This document shows positions 23,901 through 34,305 of a stretch of DNA of 64,000 nucleotides, piece by piece. The stretch is from Cryptomeria japonica (lineage: Eukaryota; Streptophyta; Pinopsida; Cupressales; Cupressaceae): NCBI RefSeq assembly GCF_030272615.1, contig NC_081412.1, positions 38,508,911 to 38,572,910 on the forward strand. Direction: 5' to 3'. Made by a program: the position numbers and the translations under genes. Each line of letters opens with the position of its first letter. Position 1 is the stretch's first letter. Below the pieces are notes generated by a model. The model searched no databases and had not been told where the DNA came from. It worked only from the letters and a program-made list of their open reading frames with translations.

Positions 23901-26385
23901 GAGACTTAGAATTTCATTTGAGAGGAAATTGGAGAATAGAAGTCTTGATGATTTTTGTAAGCACAAAGACATTTGTCAAAATGTAATACCTTCTAGTGTA
24001 ACTGGGTTAAGAGGCAATTGAAGCCTAACCTAAGCAGGAGAGTACGCGAGTGTCTTTAGGTGCAAGAGGATATTGTGAGAGAACTTTTGGTGTAGGTTAA
24101 AAGCTTGGATGATATAATCAGGTGATTAATGTTTGGTGTCATCAATAAAGCTATCCTACAATGAGAAGCAGACCCAGAGATGTAGCTCATATTGAGCGAA
24201 CTCCGTTATCAAGCTTGTGATCTCTCTTCTTTTCTTACGTCTTATAATTCTCTCTTATTCTTTCCATTTTTGTTTTAATTCCTTCATTAAGTTTTAATTG
24301 TGAAATTGAAGTAATTAGTTAATGTCATAAAGTTATAGCTGATTAAGTGAACCTAACTCTGTATTTCAATGGTTAAAAGACATAGCCACACAATTCCGTT
24401 TGCAATCGAGATACATCTGTAATTTGAATTAAGCATAATTTAATTTGTAAGCTTTGATTACATATCAAGTTGGTGTTAGAGTAGTATAACAAAAAAACTT
24501 GCAAGTGGTGGATGTTAACCAGGTTGAAATTAAAGCAAGGAGAAGGTGCACTTGAAGAGTTTAATCCAGAGATCATATCAAGACAACATACTCGAAGATC
24601 AACCATGGCACAACCGGAAGAAGGAAAATTTGTTAATCCTGAACTCATTGAGAATAAAAAACAATTTTGTAAAGCGTTCCTATACATGAAGATGATGGTT
24701 GAAGAGTTGTAGAAGGACATGAAGAGGAAAAAGGAAGGCAAGGAAAGAAAGAAGGAGGAAGGTGAATCCTCTACAAAAGATGACAAATGTAAAGGAGTAG
24801 GAGGTGGTAGTGACCCTCTTGAACCTCCATCTCCATCCTCTTCATCTTCTTCATCTACTTGTTTTTCAAAGAAGCAACAACCTGTGAAACTAGAATCTAA
24901 TTCACCTTTGTTAAAGCTTCATGTTAAATTTGAATTGCCAACGTATAATGGAGAAGTGAATGCAGAGAAACTTGATGATTGGATAAAACAACTTGAAGTT
25001 TATTGCAGGATCCAGAGGTTTACCGATGATGCTTCGAAGATCCAAATAGCCACTCTTCGCCTAGGAGGCACAACCTTAATTTGGGTGGGAGAGCAGAACT
25101 TAGGAAGATCTTAGTCGAGTGTCTTTAGGTGCAAGAGGAGTCTATAAGAGAACTTTTGGTGCAGGTTAAAAGCTTGGATGATGTAATAAGGCGATTAATG
25201 CTTGGTGTCATCAATAAAGCAGCCCTACTTTGAGAAGCGGACCCGGAGATGTAGCTCATATTGAGCGAACTCCATTATCAAGCTCGTGATCTCTCTTCTT
25301 CTCTTCTGTCTTATAATTCTTTCTTATTCTTTCCATTTTTGTTTTAATTACTTTGTTAGGTTCTAATTGTGAAATTGAAGTAATAAGTTAATGTCATAAA
25401 GTTGTAGATGATTAAGTTAACCTAACTCTGTATTTCAACAGTTAAAAGACATAGTCACGCAATTCTATTTGCAATTGAGATAAATCTCTAATTTGAATTA
25501 AGCACAATTTAATTTGTAATCTTCAATTACAGATAATGCTTGTAGGAAACTGAAGATATTTCCATTTGATCCTTTAATTGTAAAAAACTTCCAACCAGAA
25601 ATCCCAATGCAAGATTCGGGTTTCTAAAAGGGATGGATGGGAAGTCTATAAAGATGAAGATATAGGAAGTGATATATATAGAGAGGCATAAATATGTAGC
25701 TTTGAGAGATTAGGAGAGATGGAGTGAATAAGAGAGAAAGATAGACAATGAGATATAGATAAAGGGAGAGGGAGATATGGGAGGATTAAGATGAAGGGTG
25801 CAAGAGTGAGAGATAAAGCAGGTCATATAGACAAGCGATAGTGAGAGGGAGAGATAGAGGGGGCAAAGTGATAAAGAGATAGATATAGAGATAGGGAGGG
25901 AGTAAAAAGAGTGTGTGTGAGACAGAGTGAGAGATATAGACTTAAAGATAGGGAAGGGGAAGGATATGAAGATAAAGAGGGGGGATATATAAATAGATAG
26001 AGAGACAGGGAGAGAAATATAGAGTACAGAGAATTAGAGAGAGATGGAAAGATAGCTCAGCTAAACACCAAGCAGACTCTGCATATCGCGGCGACAAGAT
26101 GGCTATGTGTATTGTGGCAGAGGATATGGCATTCTTTATGGCAGAAGGAAAATAATCTCCCAGTTCAGTCTCTGGAGCATCTACATATCTCCGGATCCCA
26201 GCTTGTTGTAGAGAATTATAAAGCGGCAGAGCCAGATCTGTTTTAGTGTCTGGGCCTCGATGGTTAATGAACACATCATACTGTTTTGCAGTCAAAGAAG
26301 ATTTGATCTTTTTGTTGGGAGGTTCAAGTATCAAAAATGGATCGCGTTCCTCTTCTCCTCGACCAGATGTCGAAGTGGAAGCCAT
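20335..26385 (-). CDS. TNL resistance gene (TIR-NB-ARC-LRR), first exon truncated
   Basis: This entry spans five exons on the minus strand. They are 26385-about 26050 (partial TIR), 23742-22590 (NB-ARC), 22464-22177, 22058-21138 (LRR) and 20961-20335 (C-terminal domain, TAG stop). TNL proteins are intracellular immune receptors: the LRR senses pathogen effectors or their targets, the NB-ARC is an ATP/ADP switch, and the TIR signals as an NADase. Introns after exons 2, 3 and 4 have GT..AG ends and all sit between codons, giving one open frame of roughly 1,000 residues from 23742 to 20335. The joint between exon 1 and exon 2 is unresolved because the distal TIR half is absent. A gag-only retroelement sits in that intron on the opposite strand. 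The gene may be a recently disabled receptor or a TIR-truncated form. Confidence 0.85.
21138..22058 (-). CDS. TNL exon 4: leucine-rich repeats
   Basis: Opened by acceptor TATATTCCAG before GTTCCAGTCAAG and closed by CAG|GTATTA, this exon has 307 codons in phase 0. It encodes repeating LRR units with regular Leu spacing. At least five near-identical units of 22-24 residues lie in the C-terminal half (variants of EELKGLRRIWIEDCPQLE). The repeated IW/IF.I..CP..L pattern is typical of the concave-face strand of NLR repeats. The similarity among adjacent units suggests recent unit duplication. Confidence 0.88.
22177..22464 (-). CDS. TNL exon 3: linker between NB-ARC and LRR
   Basis: The exon lies between acceptor GAATTCAG and donor CAG|GTAAAAG and holds 96 codons in phase 0. 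The translation (SFRCFARDLIRAEALDITYF, SLQCLQLEPM, IPEWIPLQNLHTLSLQ) is the beginning of the leucine-rich region. It was found by splice-site reasoning. Confidence 0.8.
22590..23742 (-). CDS. TNL exon 2: NB-ARC domain
   Basis: The acceptor CTATATTCAG precedes TGATCTGAAG, and the donor is CGT|GTATGT at 22589. All NB-ARC motifs are present in order: P-loop GIFGMGGSGKTTLAK (about 23540-23580), kinase-2 FLVLLDDVD (about 23270-23300), RNBS-B SLVIVTTRDERLL, GLPL block CGGLPLALQVMG (about 23000), and MHD block LRMHDHLRDLGREMA (about 22640-22690). The LDDVD form of kinase-2 is the TNL type. There are no stops. The first base completes a codon split with exon 1, so a matching exon must once have ended in phase 2. 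Confidence 0.93.
24051..25531 (+). mobile_element. TRIM-like gag-only LTR element in the TNL intron
   Basis: Two LTRs of 412 bp each (24051-24462 and 25120-25531) bracket a 657-bp interior. Both LTRs run from TGTCTTTAGGTG to ATTACA (TGT...ACA termini). I counted about 45 differences by eye, near 11 percent, so the insertion is old. Just after the 5' LTR is TTGGTGTTAGAG, a decayed primer site. The interior encodes only a Gypsy-type gag fragment, so the element depends on another for polymerase. No clean target duplication: GCGAG lies left and GATAA right. It is antisense to the host gene. Confidence 0.8.
24512..25114 (+). pseudogene. Gypsy-type gag fragment inside the TRIM-like element
   Basis: Two ORFs in one frame are separated by a TAG at 24710-24712, where Gln would fit. 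The N-terminal part is basic. The middle is a Lys/Glu and Ser-rich linker. The C-terminal part (FELPTYNGEVNAEKLDDWIK then LEVYCRIQRFTDDASKI) is the start of a retrotransposon gag capsid domain. It is cut short by the 3' LTR at 25120. Confidence 0.75.
25640..26049 (+). repeat. Purine-rich simple repeat replacing the distal TIR half
   Basis: About 400 bp of degenerate GAGATA/GAGGGA/AGAGAG units, purines on the plus strand. It abuts the TIR reading frame, so the minus-strand ORF runs on into meaningless Ser/Leu/Tyr/Pro text. Composition resembles the purine block at 34306-35690. Confidence 0.85.
26050..26385 (-). pseudogene. TNL exon 1: proximal half of a TIR domain
   Basis: From the ATG at 26385 a 33-residue leader precedes the TIR start KQYDVFINHRGPDTKTDLAL. 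Then follow SAIKNAISSATIHIAILSP and RYAESAWCLAELS, at which point the coding sequence runs into a purine-rich (minus-strand pyrimidine) simple repeat at 26050. The second half of a TIR domain, including the usual PVFY..V.PSD block, was not found down to 23742. The catalytic Glu of TIR NADases would be near the SAWCLAEL stretch, which is retained. The exon is probably broken. Confidence 0.8.
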
Positions 26386-26695
26386 TGACAGAAAATTGAT
26401 AGTCTGGATATGCTACAAACCCTCCACAGTCGAAAACAAAGGAATTGAGCAGTTGAAGAGGTAAAGGAGTATGGGGATAGAAATAGCCCATAAAGTATTG
26501 ACCGAGTAGAGAAAAAATTGGTAAGTTGTTTCCACGTTGTTTCCCGGCAAGTTTCCCTGATATTATATTTAATCACATTTTATGGGATCTATAGGATTGC
26601 AAATGTTTATTGATAAATATCATTCATTTTCAAAATTTTAATTAAAAGTTGAAAGATCATTTAATAGTTCATTAACTAACATGCATATATTAAAT

Positions 26696-26745
<50 letters not shown>

Positions 26746-27144
26746 CACTAACAATTATCCTTGTTAAGATACCTATTGTGTCTTAGAAATTGATGGAAAT
26801 GCACCTCAAGAAGAATACCTCTCACAATACACACACACACACATGATTAATTAAATGGAATAGTGTCAAACTATAATTCTCCATCTAAAAGATAGAGGCA
26901 AACAGGGCTTTAGGGTGTATATGTCCCTCCCCCTTGATGACATCCTCAAAATAAAGGTCAAGACCCTCCCCCTAGGGGAGTCCTCTCCGTAAGGTGTTGG
27001 GTTATCCATACTAGTGCATGCGTGTGTGTGTAACATAGAGCAACATGTAATATATTAAATATAACAATATAATATCATTAATCTTTAATGAAATATATTA
27101 ACTATTATATTATATTATTATTATAAAAAATATTTAATAATATT
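26386..27144. other. TNL 5' flank with TA and CA microsatellites
   Basis: No gene is visible. A 37-bp stretch at about 26514-26550 recurs at 38268-38304 with two mismatches. A pure (TA)21 tract lies at 26701-26742 and a CA tract at about 26826-26842. CTCCCCCTAGGGGAG near 26968 is a short palindrome. The right end is AT-rich and is the insertion target of the Copia element at 27150. Confidence 0.6.
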
Positions 27145-27149
27145 ATATT

Positions 27150-28323
27150 TGATAAACTTATAAGGCACTGAGAGGGGGGGGGTGAATCGGTGCAAGCAAA
27201 AACCTTATAAATCCAATTACACCTTTTATCCACTTTAAAATCAATAGGCATGCAAGAAATACAACCACATAAGAAAACATCCAATAGAGCATGCAACACA
27301 TAACAAAATAACTTTTCACGTGGAAACCCAAATGGGAAAAACCACGGTGGGAATTAGTACCCACAAAGATCAACTATCTACCAAATAGAGATCTAACTGG
27401 TTATGGTCATACAATTGCTTTGTTAGGAGCACACCTGGTTAAGAGTGTCTTAGCTCGATTAAGAGCTATTACAATAAGGCTTGTTAGGAGCTACCCAAGT
27501 TACTGAGATTTGAAAACACAAGTTAATGTGCCACCCTGTTAAAGGATTTAACCTTCAAACCTATGAGGATCCTACCACACCTTGTAAGGAGTGACCTGGT
27601 TAGAGGATTTTATCTTGCTACAGCTGTTAGGGAACAACAAGTGACTGATTTGTTGTTAGCACCTTTTTGCTTGATTAGATCTGCTTTGGCTCTACTTCTA
27701 ACATCGACTAAACATCAATACAGATCTTCTTCTTCCACCGCACAATCAAATTCACACTATATCTCATACATCATCATACAACATACTCATTTTTATAAAC
27801 AACTCTGCTAAGTTGGCTAAGAACCATTGGAACAATTTCCTAGGTTCATTGAATCTAGTCAATCTTTCTCATCACACTTTCCTTATGTTGGAAAAACATA
27901 ACACATCACAAAAACATAACATTATGTCTACCAATTTACCGATCTAAGTAATTCTACTCTACCAGTTAACTGTTCTTCTTGACTGTCACCGTTCTTCTGA
28001 TCTTAACTTGCTTCATACTTTGAATCTATCTATGCGGTTCTAGTCATAGGCTCATATCAATGTCATAAACATGCATACCAAACCGCAACACTTAACTCTT
28101 CACCGATCTCCCGTACCATTCGCTTGAACATAGCTTTGTCACTATGTACCAGTTGACTATCATGTTTACCGATTCACTATTTAACTGACTCCACTACCAG
28201 TTAGGCTTTACCAATTGGACTAAATGACTTAGATGACTAACAAAACATAGCTGCCATCAATGAAAACAATAAACAAGTCATCAATCAACCTATTACATTA
28301 ATAACATCACCATCAAGCCAACA
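27150..28323 (-). repeat. 3' LTR of the non-autonomous Copia element
   Basis: 1,174 bp, plus-strand start TGATAAACTTATAAGGCAC and end CATCAAGCCAACA. It is closely similar along its whole length to 30534-31703. It also matches, reverse-complemented, the solo LTR at 2664-3791. It contains a run of G followed by TGAATCGG near 27171-27189. Confidence 0.92.
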
Positions 28324-28675
28324 ATCTCCCCCTTTGGCATTGATGGCAACACTTAGGAAATTTTTTGTCTAAGTGTCACATTAGAAAAATTATGAATTAT
28401 GACTCAAATACATAACATGACTCCCCCTTAGCAATTGCATGCTATTACAAGAATTTACAACATATATACTACTTCCCTTTTACAAAATTTTGACTCATAC
28501 TCCTAGTCCCCCTTTGACAACAATGACAAAGGTAAGAAAATACATGAAAAATATAAATGCAATATATAACAAAGTTTGCATTACGAAATATATATAGGAG
28601 TTCAAAATGTTTTACAATGTCATCTTCTGAAATACATCTACACAATTAGACTTCAACAGTGTCAAATCATTGTGC

Positions 28676-28703
28676 CACTTCTTCTTCTTCTTCTTCTTCT
28701 TCT
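28676..28703. repeat. (CTT)n microsatellite, poly-Lys on the minus strand
   Basis: Nine or so CTT units, read AAG on the minus strand, in frame with the basic tail of the gag-like product but beyond its last stop. Confidence 0.8.
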
Positions 28704-28821
28704 TCAATTTTTCAAAAGGATTAGGTTTAGTTACCAGTTATTTTATAGATTTGACTGCAGATGCTCTAACAACCTTAGATTTCTTTCTACTAGCTATAAG
28801 TGCTTTCTTCTCACCTTTAGA

Positions 28822-30471
28822 CTATGTTTCTTCTTCATCAACAAATCTCTTTGCTTTCTCCTTCTTCCTCTTACCGGTGACTACCGATGCTTTAGGTGTA
28901 GGAGGATTGATTTCTTTCCCCTTTCTTTTGAATTGAATTTTAGAAGGTTTCTCCTTAGCAGTTGTACTTCTTGTTTGTCTACCGGTGCTAGTACCAGTTG
29001 GTGCACTAGAGGATTCAACCTTCCTTGCTTCAAACTTAGCTCTAGCCTCTGTAATCACATATTTTGTAAATCCTTGTTCAACAACAAATTGCTCTTCTTT
29101 TATGACCATCTTTGCAACAACCAGTTTTTCTAACTCACCATGAACTTCTAATGATTTTTCTTTGAAGGTTCCAAACCTTGTTGCGTTAGGGTCTACCGAT
29201 TGTGATAATAAATGATCAGCATAAGCAATCAGTATATCAGCTTCAACTTCATAACCCATGGGCATCACCCATGATGTCCTAGGGTTTGCTACCTTCATCT
29301 GACATGTGTTAGTGTGCACCATGAAACAAATAGTGTCTTCATACCTTTTGACAACTTGTTCTGGTATCCATTCTCTCGCATGCATCCTCTTCTAGAAGTC
29401 TTTAAAATATCCCCAAATAACCACTGTAAACTCATTTCCAATCATCTTGATGTTGTTCTTGATTTGTAACATTGTCGATGTACCTTCTGACCATAGTAAA
29501 TCATCGATATCGGGAAAGGAGTTCTGGAAATAGATAAACAAACCTATGAATAGTTGTCCAAATTTAAATTTCTTCCATTCACCATTAGATCTCTGTTTCA
29601 TGAAAGATCTCTGATTCATCATACCAGACCTACACTTAACAACTCTATGCCCATACTTGTTGCAAGTGTAGCAATAACCATTAAAATTTCTAGGCTTATA
29701 TCCTTGATAAGCATTAGGCCTATAACCATTAAAATAACTAGATAATTTGTTTCTACAAACATTAGCAGTATGACCTACCTTATGACAATTAAAGCATACT
29801 GGTTTGTAGGGTTTCTTACTAGTGGTTTTCTTTGTCTTAGGTGCAAATTTATCTTCATGCATGGTGTGCTTTGTACCAAATGGTTCACCTTTCTCAAATG
29901 TTGTGTATCCCAAGCCTTGTGTCTTTCCTTTCTACCTCGGTGACTGAATCTGCTCATCAAGCATAGTAGAGCTCTTGTTGTATTTAGCCAATATCTCATT
30001 AGCATCAACCAACTCCTTAGTAATATCGTCATTCTTCTTCATAAGACTCTCTCTAAGAGACATAGCCATGTCTAGATCAGCCTTTACTTCTTCTTTTTCT
30101 TCTTTTTCCTCTTGAAGGTATGCAGTCAAGGTTCCAACTTCTTGTTTCAGCTTAAAAATCTCATGATCCTTCTCTTTGATTTTGTCTTCAGTACTCCTTC
30201 TGGCTTCCAACTCTTGACTCATCCTAATGGTAAGGGCTTCCAAATCTCTCCTTAGATTTGACTTATCATCATTTAGCTTTTCCACCTCATTAACCAATGC
30301 ATCAATGTTTGCTTCCTCAGATGAACTGCTTTCACTAAGTTCAAACAATTGCTAAACCAACTCTCTCCTCTTAGCCAATGAAGCTTTGTACTTGACCCTT
30401 AACTCACCTAGGGCTTCTTTAGATTCTGTAAGTTGGTTAGAAGGCTCCCTATAACTCATTCCTTCCCCCAT
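28822..30471 (-). pseudogene. Gag-like frame: coiled coil, two zinc knuckles, basic tail
   Basis: From the ATG at 30471 a single frame runs 1.65 kb without a frameshift, interrupted only by TAG codons at 30352, 29932 and 29392, with another TAG ending it at 28822. Domains in order are: a Ser/Glu-rich start; a long coiled coil (about 30300-29950, repeated E/K/L heptads such as EKDHEIFKLKQEVGTL); CCHC knuckle CFNCHKVGHTANVC; a Tyr/Gly/Arg linker; a second knuckle CYTCNKYGHRVVKC; a folded segment (WIPEQVVKRYEDTICFMV); and a Lys-rich tail ending in a poly-Lys CTT/AAG repeat past the stop. It would bind RNA and form particles. Confidence 0.8.
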
Positions 30472-30533
30472 GTTATCCTTATGGATCCTTGCCAAGCAGT
30501 TAAGCCTTAAGGGAATTAGGCTTTGATACCAAT

Positions 30534-31703
30534 TGATAAACTTATAAGGCACTAAGAGGGGGGCTAGATCAGTGCAAGAAAAAACCTTATAAATCTTATT
30601 ACACCTCTTATAAACTTTAAAATCAATAGGCATGCAAGGAATACAACCACATAAGCAAACATCCAATAGAGAATGCAACACATAACACAATAACTTTTCA
30701 CGTGGAAACCCAAATGGAAAAAAACATAGTGGGAATTAGTACCCACAAAGATCAACTATCTACAAAATAGAGATTTGACTGGTTAAGGTCATACAATTTC
30801 TCTGTTAGGAGCACAACCGGTGAAGAGTGTCTTAGCTCAATTAAGATCTATTACAATAAGGCATGTTAGAACTAGCCCTGTTAGGAGCTACCAAAGTTAC
30901 TGGGATTTGAAAAAAACAAGTTAATGTACCACCCTATTAAAGGATTTAACCTTCGAACCCGTGAGGATCCTACCACACCCTGTAAGGAGTGACCTGGTTA
31001 AAGGATTTTATCTTGCTACAACTATTAGGGAACAACAAGTGACTGATTTGTTGTTAGCACCTATGTGCTTGATTAGATCCGCTTTAGCTCTACTTCTAAC
31101 ACCGACTAAATGTGAAAACAAATTTTCTTCTTCCACCGCACAATCAAATTCACACTATAGATCTCATATCTCATACATCATCACACAATATACTCCTTTT
31201 CATAAACAACTCTGCTAAGTCGGCTAAGAACCCTTGGAACAATTTCCTAGGTTCATTGAATCTAGTCAATCCTGCTCATCATGCTTTCCTTATGCTGGCA
31301 AAACATAACACATCACAAAAACATAACATTATGTCTATCGGTTTACCGATCTAAGTAATTATGCTCTATCAGTTAACTATTCTTTTGATCATAACTCGCT
31401 CCATACTCTAAATCTGTTGATGCGGTTCTAGTCATAGGCTCGTATCAATGTTATAAACATGCATACCAAACCGCAAACTCTTCACCAATCTCCCGTACCA
31501 GTCACTTGAACATAGCTTTGTCACTGTTTACCGGTTGATTGTCCTATTTATTAGTTCTCTATTTAACCAACTCCACTACTGGGTAGGATTTACCTGTTGG
31601 ACTAAATGACTTAGATGACTTAAAAACATGGTTTTCACAACGACAACACAAAACAAGTCATCAATCAACCTATTACATTAATAACATCATCATCAAGCCA
31701 GGA
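30534..31703 (-). repeat. 5' LTR of the non-autonomous Copia element
   Basis: 1,170 bp, starting TGATAAACTTATAAGGCAC next to the primer site and ending CATCAAGCCAGGA before the target duplication. Transcription of the element would start inside this LTR and run leftward. Confidence 0.92.
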
Positions 31704-31815
31704 ATATTATTATGTATATTTTATTAAAAATTAAAAATATTATATTATAATAATATATTACTAATTAATTTAAAATAATATTATTTTTACCATTATAATA
31801 ATAATTTTATAAAAT

Positions 31816-32310
31816 TAGGATTAGGAATTTGATTACAATTAGGGTTAGTGTAAGGGTAGAGGCTATGATAAGGAAAATGTTTGAAATAGAGTTAAGGTGG
31901 GAATCATTTTTAATTAAGGTTAGAGTTTAGATTAGGATTGGATATAAAAACAAGATTCAATTTAGCATTAGAGTCAAATTAATGTTTTTTATTAGAGTAA
32001 GCGTTATGCTTGGAAATAGAATTATGATTAGGGTTTCTATTAGGGTTATAGTTCCATATAGAAGTATGGTTAAGATATTAGATGGATTAGAGTTAAGATT
32101 AAGGTTAGGGATAGGATTAGGGTTATATTTAGGGTTAGAGTTAAGGTTATGCTAAGAGTTTGAATTAGCATTAGAAATATAATTAAGTTTAGAATTTAGA
32201 GAGAGAATTATGATTATGGTATTAATGAATTGTGTTTAGGGTGAGGTTTACAATTAGGTTTACATTTAGGGATAGGGTTAACATTAGTACTCGGGTTAAA
32301 TTTATGGTTG
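31816..32310 (+). repeat. Degenerate telomere-like repeats (TTAGGG/TTTAGGG variants)
   Basis: About 500 bp of imperfect units such as ATTAGGGTTA, GTTAGGGATAGG, TTTAGGGTTAGAG and TTAAGGTTA. The period wanders between 6 and 12. There is no pure array, so this is an interstitial, diverged telomere-type sequence rather than a chromosome end. Confidence 0.7.
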
Positions 32311-32319
32311 GAGATAGAG

Positions 32320-33580
32320 AATAAAAATTAAATGGAGGCAACATTTGTTGTGGAAGGGAAATTGATACAATAATGCTTCCTTATGCAACGAATTCCAAAA
32401 ACTCAAATACCTAAGACAGTAATAAAGACTTTGTTTTCAAGTTGAGAGATGTTGTATCAATAAATAAAAGGTAAAACACAATGTGAAAGTTCCAAACACA
32501 AAATGAAATCTTTTTCGAATTCATTAAAATATAAGTAGATATAATTTATTAGCAATCAGTCAACTCTTTGTATCATTGTATAGCTCTATTCTCTACCCTA
32601 TTTATTGGAACTATTCTCCATGTTTTATTCTTCTCTGATTATTCCCATGCACCCTACCTTCTATTGTATCCTTCCAATGCATTCCTCTATTCTTATTTTC
32701 TACATATTTTCCTTTACACACATCACACTCTCTATCTACCTTTTTTCCTACGTAGAATTACTTTGCTTCTATAGTTTTTGAGTCCTCCCTTCGCACATGA
32801 CAAATGCCTTTCTCACTTATGACAAAGAAAATGTAAGGGTTTATTTCTGACAAATAACATGCATCACTACATAAAAGATAAGGTTTTAATTTGTGTCAAA
32901 GAACATGCATCATTAAATATCTTTAAATATCAATTTTTGAGAAAGAAAAGATAAGGTATGAATTTGTGACAAAGACCAAGTATGACATTGTAGATTGCAT
33001 AAAAACATCATCATTGTAGAAACATTATCATGAAATCACCATAAAAAATAATTCATCTAGAAGGCATGAAATAAAGCATGCATCTATCCATAATAAACAT
33101 GTGTAATTTCTGCCAACTAGATATCATACAACTCATAAAAAGCAATATTGACCAAGTGTACAATGATATCATGAATCAAAAGATATATCTCAAGTGGTCA
33201 TATAAAAAATGATTGTACTTGTCCTCGAGTCTAGAAATAATCACCTTCAGAAGTTGTTAGCCTAGGCTGATGGCTACCTGATGGACTTTCTCTCATTGAC
33301 CCACTTGGTGGTCCTCATGGAGGAGGTGACCCCATCATATTTACACTCTTTGTTCAACCCCGTCTAGATTTGGCATGGGAATTCTCTAGATAACTACCTG
33401 CTCTTTGCTATAGAGGGACAAATTTTTCACATAATCTACACTAGTAATGGATCTCCTTATCAACACAAAGCATGGTCATCATACTGTCATAGTGAGGATC
33501 CCAGGTTGTAACCTACTATATATGCTCTATGAGACTCTTTTCCCTACCATATCTCTATATAGTTTTATCACTCTCCACTG
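32320..33580. other. Intergenic, no supportable gene
   Basis: Mixed AT-rich DNA. Weak internal repeats of AAAGATAAGGTTT(G)AATTTGTGACAAAGA lie around 32875-32990 and recur at 38640-38730. Nothing coding is supported. Confidence 0.5.
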
Positions 33581-33589
33581 TGAGGATAT

Positions 33590-34305
33590 TTCACTCTCTT
33601 TGTCTCCCTTAATCTCTAGACCTATCTCTCTTTCTATCACTCTCCCTCTCCTCCATCTCACAATCTCACTCTCTCCTCTCTCGCCAAGTGCTAAACCTAT
33701 CTCTCTCACCCTTCTCTATATCTCCCCTCTCTTCTCTACCTGTCTCACATACATTTTCTCCTCTCTATCTCACCTCTCTCTCCCTCTCCCCACCTCTCTC
33801 TCATTCCCTCTCACTACTTCTCTATATCTCATATTTCTCCCTATATACATCCCTTCACTCCCTCCCTACCTACCCTTCCATTCTTGTCTACTTATCTCAC
33901 TCTCACCGTTACCCCCCCCCCTCTCTCTCTATTTTTCTTTATAGCTATCCTTTCCTCCTCTCTCTCCCCTTTTATCTCTACTTATATCTAACCCCTTCAC
34001 CCTCTCTCTATATATACCTCTTTCTTCTTACCTCTATTTCTCTTAATAAATCTCCCTCCATCCCTCTCTGTACCTCTCTACTTATCCATCTATCTCTACT
34101 CTTTATCTCCCTTCTCCCTTTCTCTATTTATTTCCTCTCCCACTATCCATCTATCTTCCCTCTCTCTATCTACCTCTATTTCTATCCCTCTCTACTTTTA
34201 TCTCCACTAACACTCTACCTCCTTCCCTCCATACTACTAGTTTTCTTAGCTCACACACTCTCTCTTTCCCCCTCTCCTTACTCCCCCTCTCTCTCTCTCT
34301 CTAAC
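33590..34305 (+). repeat. Pyrimidine-rich low-complexity block
   Basis: About 700 bp of CT-rich degenerate units (CTCTATCT, CCCTCTCT, TACCTCTCTC), ending in a pure (CT)9-10 run at about 34285-34303. The long Ser/Leu/Pro ORFs here are compositional artefacts. Confidence 0.9.

Larger units (their letters stand above)
27145..31708 (-). mobile_element. Complete non-autonomous Copia element with target duplication
   Basis: Element body 27150-31703 (4,554 bp): LTR 27150-28323, interior 28324-30533, LTR 30534-31703. It is flanked by ATATT at 27145-27149 and ATATT at 31704-31708. A primer site, minus-strand TTGGTATCAAAGCC, ends at 30533. A polypurine tract, minus-strand AAAGGGGGAGAT, lies at about 28324-28336 beside the 3' LTR. 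The only coding capacity is a gag-like frame, with no protease, integrase or reverse transcriptase, so it must have moved with enzymes from another element. The outer end of the 5' LTR reads CCAGGA where the 3' LTR has CCAACA. Confidence 0.92.

Noticed and set aside
28576-29133. 185-residue plus-strand frame rich in Phe, Cys and Leu
   Set aside because: It is antisense to the gag-like frame of the Copia element, whose minus-strand translation has coiled-coil and zinc-knuckle motifs.
31816-32310. Chromosome end
   Set aside because: Units are too degenerate and normal repeat-rich DNA continues on both sides.
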